Assembly (NCBI GenBank): GCA_963787195.1
Contig: CAWBCI010000042.1
Coordinates: forward strand, 62,001-126,000
DNA from: CAWBCI01 sp963787195
GTDB lineage: Bacteria; Bacteroidota; Bacteroidia; Bacteroidales; JAGOPY01
Direction: 5' to 3'
DNA: 64,000 nt
In this document: positions 57,207-64,000 of the stretch, piece after piece
How the letters are laid out: each line of letters opens with the position of its first letter
Numbering within the stretch: position 1 is the first letter of the stretch
Made by a program: the position numbers and the translations under genes
The notes under the pieces: generated by a model
Told to the model about the DNA's origin: nothing
The model's input: only the letters and a program-made list of their open reading frames with translations
Databases searched by the model: none

Positions 57207-58820
57207 ATGGAAAAACGAAGGCAGAACTTTTGGATCATTACAGGCTTGCTGGTTATCACTAAACTCCTGATCCATTTTTTTACTAATTCCTTATATGAAC
57301 TTCACCGGGACGAGATGATGTATATGGCGCTCGGTAATCATCCTGCCTTTGGTTATGCATCCAATCCGCCGCTCATAGGAATTCTCTCAATGATCATACA
57401 TGCCCTGTTGCCTCACAGCGAATTTGCTGTGCGGTTGCTGCCCGCTCTTGCAGGCGCCGGGGGGGTGATGCTCGTTGCATTGATAACCAGGGAATTCGGC
57501 GGGAAAAGTCTTGCAGTCATTTTTGCCGGAATGGCCTTTATTATCACCCCGGCCTTCCTCCGTTCCGAAACCCTCTTTCAACCGGTGGCCTTCAACCAGT
57601 TTTTCTGGATACTGATCACCTATTTTGCGGTCAGGATGATCAATACACGCAACCCTTTATACTGGTTATGGATTGCGGTAGTGGCAGGGATTGCCTTCCT
57701 GAACAAATATTCCATAGTGTTTTTCATGGCAGGTCTTATCATGGCGCTCATTTTTTCACCTCACCGTAAACTCTTCCGTTCTTATTATTTTTACCTGGGA
57801 CTTTTTACCGGTTTTCTCATCATAGTTCCCAACCTCTTCTGGCAGTATATGCATAATTGGCCTGTGGTGAGCCATATGCAGGAATTGCAAAGGACCCAGC
57901 TGGTGCATGTTACCTTGCCGGGCTTCCTGATATCACAGATTTGGATGACCCTTCCTGTTTTCCTGCTTTGGATTACCGGACTCTTGTTTTTCCTGCTTTC
58001 CCGGCAGGTAAAGAACTACCGTTTTATCAGCCTTACTTTTCTCTTTGTTATGCTGTTCCTTATTTTAGGTAGAGGGAAATCGTATTATTCCATAGGTCTT
58101 TATCCGGCACTTTTCGCTGCCGGAGCCTATGTTTTTGAAAAATATTTAAAAGGCAGATATCTTGCTGTCTATTTTATATTGCTGGCTCTGGCCATAGGGC
58201 TTTCCATACTGGCTTTGCCTTTTAGTCTCCCTGTCCTGTCTCCTGAAAAGATGGCTGCTTATTCCCAAAAAGCGACCCGTCATATAGGTACAGAACCCCT
58301 CACATGGGAAGATGGGAAAGTACATGCGATTCCGCAGGATTATGCTGATATGGTAGGATGGAAAGAATTATCGGTGCTGGTTGCGAATGCTTATGATAAA
58401 CTCTCCCCTGACCAGCAAAAAGAGTGCAATATCTACGCTCAGAATTATGGTGAAGCCGGGGCCATTGATTTTTACGGACATAGCCTGGGACTCCCTTCAC
58501 CCATCTGCCTGAACGACAGCTATCTTTTCTGGGCCCCTGATTCCATTGGAAACGGACCTATTATTGTCATTGGGGGTAAGGAGGAAGATTTAGATAAATT
58601 ATTTAATCATTACCAAAAGATAGGAAGTGTTGAAAATCAGTATTTCCGGGAGCAAGGCCTGACAGTATATCTTTGTACAAGTCCGAAAGATTCCCTTGGG
58701 AATTATTATGCCGGCAGAGTTAAAGAACTCAAAAGCGCTTACAAGAGGAAACACAAATTCATCAAAGCGATAGGTTGCCCGGGACCTATGAAATCATCCT
58801 TTGTATTAAAAGAAATTTGA
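57207..58820 (+). CDS. GT39-type (ArnT/PMT-like) membrane glycosyltransferase
   Basis: I chose ATG 57207 (MEKRRQNFWIITGLL) rather than TTG 57201. About twelve hydrophobic segments. The first periplasmic loop holds LYELHRDEMMYMALGNHPAF, with the D-E pair expected in the catalytic site, then GYASNPPLIGILSM and LPALAGAGGVMLVALITREF, standard for the PMT_2/GT39 families. These enzymes move sugars from polyprenyl phosphate carriers to lipid A or proteins. The soluble C-terminal part (residues 360-538) is larger than in ArnT. Acceptor is unknown. It is followed by the A2M-type lipoprotein gene. Confidence 0.88.
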   Translation: MEKRRQNFWIITGLLVITKLLIHFFTNSLYELHRDEMMYMALGNHPAFGYASNPPLIGILSMIIHALLPHSEFAVRLLPALAGAGGVMLVALITREFGGKSLAVIFAGMAFIITPAFLRSETLFQPVAFNQFFWILITYFAVRMINTRNPLYWLWIAVVAGIAFLNKYSIVFFMAGLIMALIFSPHRKLFRSYYFYLGLFTGFLIIVPNLFWQYMHNWPVVSHMQELQRTQLVHVTLPGFLISQIWMTLPVFLLWITGLLFFLLSRQVKNYRFISLTFLFVMLFLILGRGKSYYSIGLYPALFAAGAYVFEKYLKGRYLAVYFILLALAIGLSILALPFSLPVLSPEKMAAYSQKATRHIGTEPLTWEDGKVHAIPQDYADMVGWKELSVLVANAYDKLSPDQQKECNIYAQNYGEAGAIDFYGHSLGLPSPICLNDSYLFWAPDSIGNGPIIVIGGKEEDLDKLFNHYQKIGSVENQYFREQGLTVYLCTSPKDSLGNYYAGRVKELKSAYKRKHKFIKAIGCPGPMKSSFVLKEI

Positions 58821-58928
58821 GAGCTTATGTTTTCTTTAGTTTTAAAGGATGAAAAACTTCTCCCTGTCTTTTTTCTTTAGTGGCTTCTGTGTATATTTGA
58901 TATTCTTCCAACTTACAAATAAATTAAG

Positions 58929-61900
58929 ATGAAATTAACCAATTATAGGGGATGGCCCCTCCTGTTCGTTTTGCTTCTTTTCACCCAATGCAATAATACC
59001 GAAAGAAAAGCGAAAGCACCTGACAAAGCATTTGCCACTTATATTTCAGCATTTACTTCAGGAAGTATTTCAAAAGCTGATGGGATCCGGATCAGGCTGG
59101 CCAGCAGTTATGAAACTGCCCTGCCCGGTAAAGCAGTCGATGAGAGGATTTTTGAATTCAGGCCCCATATCAGCGGAAGAGCATACTGGGAAAGTGACCG
59201 GGATATTGTTTTTAAGCCTTCGTCTTATTTGCCTTCAGACAAGGACTTCAAAGCGAAGTTTTTGCTCTACAAACTAATGGATGTGCCACCCGACCGAAGA
59301 GTATTTGAATTCGGTTTTTCAACTATTAAAGAAGCATTCAGTGTGAATACCAATGGACTTGACGTAATGACCTCAGATCCTCGTTACAGTTCAGTTCATG
59401 GCACGCTCATAAGTTCCGACATAATTGATCCGGGGAAATTGCAAAATGTCCTCGAAGCCAATCTGGACGGGAAAAAACTGCCTGTACGCTGGGAGCACCC
59501 GGAACCCAAACTGCATAAATTTTATGTTGACAGCCTGCTGAGGACCGATGCTGTACAGCATATAATCCTTAGTTGGGATGGAAGTCCGGCGGGTATCAGG
59601 GAAAAAGGGGAAATGAGCATAGAAATACCATCAATCAATCAGTTTGAAGTACTGAATGTTAAAGTAGTACAGCAACCTGATCAATATATCAGCATACGAT
59701 TCAGCGACCCGGTCGACCCGGGGCAAATTCTCGACGGTCTGATCAGGCTGGATATGCCCGTTGGCTTGAAGTTTTCAGTTAGCAATAATGAAGTCAGGGC
59801 TTATCCTGCAGGAAGGCAAAACGGGAGCCAGTTTTTAACTGTTGAAGCGGGTATAAAAAGTGTGTTCGGAAAAATTACCGCTAAACCTTACCGCGTTGAA
59901 ATCTCTTTTGAGGAAATGAAACCTGCCGTCCGCTTTTTGGGAAATGGAAGTATACTCCCGCTCCAGGGTGAACTTAGCCTGCCCTTCGAAGCCGTTAACC
60001 TGGCGGCGGTTGATGTGAGCCTGGTAAAAATATTTGAAGATAATATTCCCCAGTTTTTCCAGGTGAATGAACTGAGTGGCGACTACCAGCTGAGCCGTGT
60101 TGGACGGAAAATCCTTCAAAAGACCGTCAGGCTGGACGCGGGGAAACCTATCAATGCCCAGTCATGGAATGCTTTTTCCCTGGATCTTAAGGAACTGGTG
60201 AAGAAAGATCCCGGAGCTATCTACCGGATTGAACTGAGCTTTAAAAAGGAATATTCGCTCTTTCATTGCCAGGGAGAAACTAAATCTTCAGCCGGACTTG
60301 CCGAGGAGGATTCGTGGGAAGATACATCTCCGGATGATTCAGGCTCATGGGACGGAAGTGAATATTATTCATCTTATTATTATCCTCCCGGATATAAGTG
60401 GAGCGAAAGGAATAATCCCTGTGATATCTCTTATTATAATTATGAACATTTTACAAGCCGGAATATTCTGGCAAGCAATATGGGGATTATTGCCAAGGAA
60501 TACAGCGGTAACCATCTGAAAATCGCTGTTACAGACCTTGTTAATACGAATCCCCTGAATGGCGTTGAGGTGGGGTTTTATAATTATCAGCAGCAGATGA
60601 TAGGATCTGTTAAGACCGATAATGACGGGATGGCTGATATTGACCTTAGTAACAAACCCTATCTCCTGATAGCCCGGAATGGGGACCAGAAAGCCTATCT
60701 CCGGCTGGATGACGGGACTTCACTTTCGCTTAGTAAATTCGATGTTTCAGGGGCAAGTGTGCAGGAAGGTATTAAAGGAATGATTTATGGCGACCGTGGG
60801 GTTTGGCGCCCGGGTGATTCGCTGCACCTGGTATTTATCCTGGAGGATGAAAGCGGGAAACTGCCTCCGGAACATCCCGTGAAATTTGAACTGTTTAATC
60901 CGCGCGGCCAGATGACCTGGAGGACTATCAGTACTTCAGGCAAAGATGGCTTTTATGATTTTAGCCTTTTAAGCCCGGAAGATGCCCCTACAGGATCATG
61001 GATTGCCAGGGTTAGCGTCGGGAACAGCATCTTCACCAAAACTATAAGAATAGAAACCATCAAACCTAACCGGCTGAAAATAAAGCTGGATTTCGGGAAT
61101 GAGAAATATTTACCCGGAAACAAGGATATACAGGGAAAAATGAAAGTGACCTGGTTGCATGGTGCCATTGCCGGGGATATGAAAGTAGAGATGGATATTC
61201 GTTTGAGCAGTACGTCCACTCATTTTTCCAAATTCCCTGAATACAGTTTTGATGATCAGTCGCGTAGCTTTTATCCTGATGAATCTACTATCTCAGGGAA
61301 ACTGGATGCAAAAGGAGAATTTGATTTCAGCAAAGCATTCAATGTGAAAGCCAATGCACCCGGAATGCTTAAGGCGGCATTTACAACACGTGTATTCGAA
61401 GGGAGCGGGGATTTCAGCACTGATTACTTTAGCATGCCTTATTCACCTTTCAAGCGATATGTGGGGATGAAGGTTCCGCATGGCGATAAATGGACAGGCG
61501 CACTTCCGACGGATTCCACGAATTCTGTGGCTATTGTAACCGTGGATGCAGATGGAAAACCGATGGCCGTGTCCGGTCTGATAGCCACAGTTTACAAGCT
61601 GAACTGGCGTTGGTGGTGGGATACAGGTGAAGATAACCTGGCCTCCTATTTCTCTGGTCAGCACCGCGAGCCCCTGATAGAAAAAACTCTTTCTACAGGT
61701 GCCGACGGTAAGGCCGACTTCCGTTTCAGTATTAAATATCCTGATTGGGGCCGCTATCTGATAAGGATAGAGGATCCTTCCGGAGGGCATGCCGCAAGCA
61801 GTACGGTTTATATTGACTGGCCCGAATGGGCCGGAAGAGAAGAGCGCGAAAATCCTTCCGGTGCCAATATGCTGATGTTTACTGCTGACAAGGATAAATA

Positions 61901-64000
61901 TGCTCCCGGTGACAAAGCCCGCATTACTTTTCCTTCAGGTGGCTCAGGAAGGGCCCTGATGAGCATTGAGAACGGATCAAGGGTATTGAAGGCCTGGTGG
62001 ATAAATGTAACAGACAAACAGACATCCTTCGATTTTGATATTACAGCAGAGATGGCCCCCAATGTTTATGCAAGCCTCACTTTATTGCAAAATTATCAGC
62101 AAAGCAAAAATAATCTGCCGCTGAGACTATACGGGGTCATCCCCATCATGGTGGAAGATCCCGGGACACGTCTGAAACCGCTGATAATGATGAATGATGA
62201 ATTGAAACCTGATGAGGATTTTAATGTTACTGTGAAGGAACAGGACGGAAGGCCCATGACTTTTACCCTGGCCATTGTAGATGAAGGCTTGCTTGACCTG
62301 ACCCGGTTTAAGACGCCTGATCCATGGGAGAATTTCTATGCCCGGGAGGCTCTGGGAGTCAGGACATGGGATTTTTATGATGATGTGATAGGGGCCTATG
62401 GCGGTAAAATTGAACAATTATTCGCGATAGGAGGAGGTGAAGATGCCCTGGGTTCCGGCGCCCGCAAAGCCCGCCGTTTCCCGCCGGTTGTACTTTATTC
62501 GGGTCCTTTTGAACTTAAAAAAGGAGAAAGCTACACTCATAAATTTCATATGCCTGACTATGTCGGATCAGTCAGGGTTATGCTGGTTGCCGGAAAGAAC
62601 CGGGCATATGGAAATGCAGAAAAGACCTGTCCTGTCAAAAAACCACTGATGATACTGTCTACTTTGCCGAGGGTCCTCGCCCCGGGAGAAGAAGTCAGCC
62701 TTCCGGTGACTGTCTTTGCCATGGATAAAAATGTCCGGGAAGTAAAAGTAAATGTTGAATGCAACGATATCCTGAATATTATCGGAGATAAATCCAAAAC
62801 CGTCAATTTTGATCAAAGCGGGGATAAAGTGATAGAATTCAAGTTGAAAGTCGCTGAGAGGACAGGATTTGCTCAGGTAAATATTGAGGCTTCTTCTGCA
62901 AATGAAAAAGCTTCCGCTAAGACCGAATTGAATGTCCGGAACCCGAACCCTCCACTGACCGAATATTCCCAGGGAATTCTAGGACCCGGACAAAGCCTTG
63001 ATACCCTGATAAAATGGCCCGGGATGCCGGGGACCAATAGCGGATCTATTCAGCTTTCAGGTTCTCCGCAGATTGATTTCGGTAGGCGTTTGAAAATGCT
63101 CATGAGATACCCCTACGGGTGCATAGAACAAATTACTTCGGCAGCTTTCCCTCAGCTCTATCTTGATCGTGTGAGTGATCTGGATAAGGAGGAGAAAAGC
63201 CGGATCACCGAAAATGTAAGTATTGCCATTGCAAAAATTTGCGCGAACCAGTTGATTGACGGAAGTTTTTCGTACTGGCCGGGAAAATCTGAAGCTGATG
63301 AATGGGCCACTTCATATGCAGGGCATTTCCTGCTTATAACTGACCAGAAAGGCTATGATCATCCGAACGGGGCGCTTACTAACTGGTACCGCTACCAGAA
63401 GATGAAGGCCGGTGAATGGTCCTTTTCCACAAGTAAGGGATATAAGAATGATCTTCTCCAGGCATACCGTCTTTATACCATGGCCCTCATGAACAAACCC
63501 GATCTGGCTGCTATGAACAGGCTCCGGAATACTCCGGGGATCAGCATATCAGCAATATGGAGACTGGCAGCGGCTTATGCACTTGCCGGACAGCCAGAGG
63601 TTGCAAAATCTATGACACAGGACCTGGGAACAGAAGTTTCCGGATGGAACTCTATGAATCCAAGCTATGGCTCAGACTTAAGAAATCAGGCTATGATACT
63701 GGAAACCATGGTCCTGACCGGGGAGAGGGAAAAGGGATTTTCACTGATGAAGCAAATCTCGGATAAGGTGTCCCGTTCTTCCTGGTTAAGTACTCAAACT
63801 ACAGCTTATTGCCTGATCTCCCTTGCAGAATTCATCGGGGATAGTAGCTCAGTTCATTCAAATTTGAGTTTTGATTTGAAGACAGGGAATTCAGCTATGG
63901 AAAGCCTCACTACCACATTGCCTCTAAAACAATATCCCCTTCTTGATAATCAACAAAAAACCCTGAAAACCAATTTAAAAAATACCGGCAAAGGAGAACT
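58929..64000 (+). CDS. Alpha-2-macroglobulin family lipoprotein, 3' partial
   Basis: The frame stays open from ATG 58929 to the window end (at least 1690 residues). The lipobox is LLLFTQC near residue 20, so the protein is a lipoprotein. A long MG1-MG10 type region follows (GVWRPGDSLHLVFILED is the MG3/MG4-like block; TADKDKYAPGDKARITFPSG; AIVDEGLLDLTRFKTP is the bait-adjacent block). The thioester motif GCIEQ is at about residue 1398 (YPYGCIEQITSAAFPQL), then a helical alpha/alpha toroid (DGSFSYWPGKSEADEWATSY). Bacterial A2Ms trap proteases at the outer membrane. A pbpC gene often follows, but lies beyond the window. Confidence 0.93.
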   Translation, partial: MKLTNYRGWPLLFVLLLFTQCNNTERKAKAPDKAFATYISAFTSGSISKADGIRIRLASSYETALPGKAVDERIFEFRPHISGRAYWESDRDIVFKPSSYLPSDKDFKAKFLLYKLMDVPPDRRVFEFGFSTIKEAFSVNTNGLDVMTSDPRYSSVHGTLISSDIIDPGKLQNVLEANLDGKKLPVRWEHPEPKLHKFYVDSLLRTDAVQHIILSWDGSPAGIREKGEMSIEIPSINQFEVLNVKVVQQPDQYISIRFSDPVDPGQILDGLIRLDMPVGLKFSVSNNEVRAYPAGRQNGSQFLTVEAGIKSVFGKITAKPYRVEISFEEMKPAVRFLGNGSILPLQGELSLPFEAVNLAAVDVSLVKIFEDNIPQFFQVNELSGDYQLSRVGRKILQKTVRLDAGKPINAQSWNAFSLDLKELVKKDPGAIYRIELSFKKEYSLFHCQGETKSSAGLAEEDSWEDTSPDDSGSWDGSEYYSSYYYPPGYKWSERNNPCDISYYNYEHFTSRNILASNMGIIAKEYSGNHLKIAVTDLVNTNPLNGVEVGFYNYQQQMIGSVKTDNDGMADIDLSNKPYLLIARNGDQKAYLRLDDGTSLSLSKFDVSGASVQEGIKGMIYGDRGVWRPGDSLHLVFILEDESGKLPPEHPVKFELFNPRGQMTWRTISTSGKDGFYDFSLLSPEDAPTGSWIARVSVGNSIFTKTIRIETIKPNRLKIKLDFGNEKYLPGNKDIQGKMKVTWLHGAIAGDMKVEMDIRLSSTSTHFSKFPEYSFDDQSRSFYPDESTISGKLDAKGEFDFSKAFNVKANAPGMLKAAFTTRVFEGSGDFSTDYFSMPYSPFKRYVGMKVPHGDKWTGALPTDSTNSVAIVTVDADGKPMAVSGLIATVYKLNWRWWWDTGEDNLASYFSGQHREPLIEKTLSTGADGKADFRFSIKYPDWGRYLIRIEDPSGGHAASSTVYIDWPEWAGREERENPSGANMLMFTADKDKYAPGDKARITFPSGGSGRALMSIENGSRVLKAWWINVTDKQTSFDFDITAEMAPNVYASLTLLQNYQQSKNNLPLRLYGVIPIMVEDPGTRLKPLIMMNDELKPDEDFNVTVKEQDGRPMTFTLAIVDEGLLDLTRFKTPDPWENFYAREALGVRTWDFYDDVIGAYGGKIEQLFAIGGGEDALGSGARKARRFPPVVLYSGPFELKKGESYTHKFHMPDYVGSVRVMLVAGKNRAYGNAEKTCPVKKPLMILSTLPRVLAPGEEVSLPVTVFAMDKNVREVKVNVECNDILNIIGDKSKTVNFDQSGDKVIEFKLKVAERTGFAQVNIEASSANEKASAKTELNVRNPNPPLTEYSQGILGPGQSLDTLIKWPGMPGTNSGSIQLSGSPQIDFGRRLKMLMRYPYGCIEQITSAAFPQLYLDRVSDLDKEEKSRITENVSIAIAKICANQLIDGSFSYWPGKSEADEWATSYAGHFLLITDQKGYDHPNGALTNWYRYQKMKAGEWSFSTSKGYKNDLLQAYRLYTMALMNKPDLAAMNRLRNTPGISISAIWRLAAAYALAGQPEVAKSMTQDLGTEVSGWNSMNPSYGSDLRNQAMILETMVLTGEREKGFSLMKQISDKVSRSSWLSTQTTAYCLISLAEFIGDSSSVHSNLSFDLKTGNSAMESLTTTLPLKQYPLLDNQQKTLKTNLKNTGKGE

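Overview
The window looks like a chromosomal piece of an environmental Bacteroidota (Bacteroidales/Marinilabiliales-like) genome. The grounds are type IX secretion (T9SS) parts and cargo (PorP/SprF, PorZ, type A and type B sorting domains), a long IspG and a 570-residue LysS of Bacteroidota type, HYR/PKD-type adhesins, and a few promoter-like TAnnTTTG boxes. I see no tRNA, rRNA or CRISPR.

Layout. 1-12 kb: a plus-strand surface locus with a HYR-repeat giant protein (5' end outside), two small secreted Ig-like proteins, a 1332-residue type B T9SS protein and a PorP/SprF partner. 12-27 kb: an AT-rich accessory stretch in which single orphan genes (SatD-like/DUF3307 pair, prolyl aminopeptidase, ankyrin protein, two-DTG retropepsin, TonB-receptor-like barrel, thioredoxin-like protein, GT-C-like membrane protein) alternate with two dispersed repeat families. 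One family derives from the porP 3' end plus its downstream flank (four copies). The other carries a group II intron domain V/VI-like 3' end (two long copies, two scraps). 27-33 kb: a lone indolepyruvate-oxidoreductase-type TPP enzyme, a broken peptidase E homologue, a TPR-adenylate cyclase, a secreted repeat protein and a TylF-type methyltransferase. 33-46 kb: core genes ispG, porZ-recO, a YfhO protein, lipA-lipB and lysS with T9SS cargo between them. 46-64 kb: a sodium symporter coupled to a BamA-like barrel, two secreted proteins with the same PISNWAL + membrane + Arg tail, a TPR protein, a T9SS peptidylarginine-deiminase-like enzyme, tatA, a NarL-type two-component pair, SdpI, a GT39-like protein and an alpha-2-macroglobulin lipoprotein running off the end.

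Twelve otherwise well-formed genes or gene segments are interrupted by single-base lesions (mostly one inserted base, often in short homopolymers). Conserved genes such as lipB are hit, so I read most as sequence errors and give the whole reconstructed span for each gene.

The observations I find most worth following are the shared PISNWAL C-terminal tag, the porP-flank repeats separating orphan genes, the intron-derived elements, and the 7-bp tandem repeat families, one of which forms the C-terminus of a protein.
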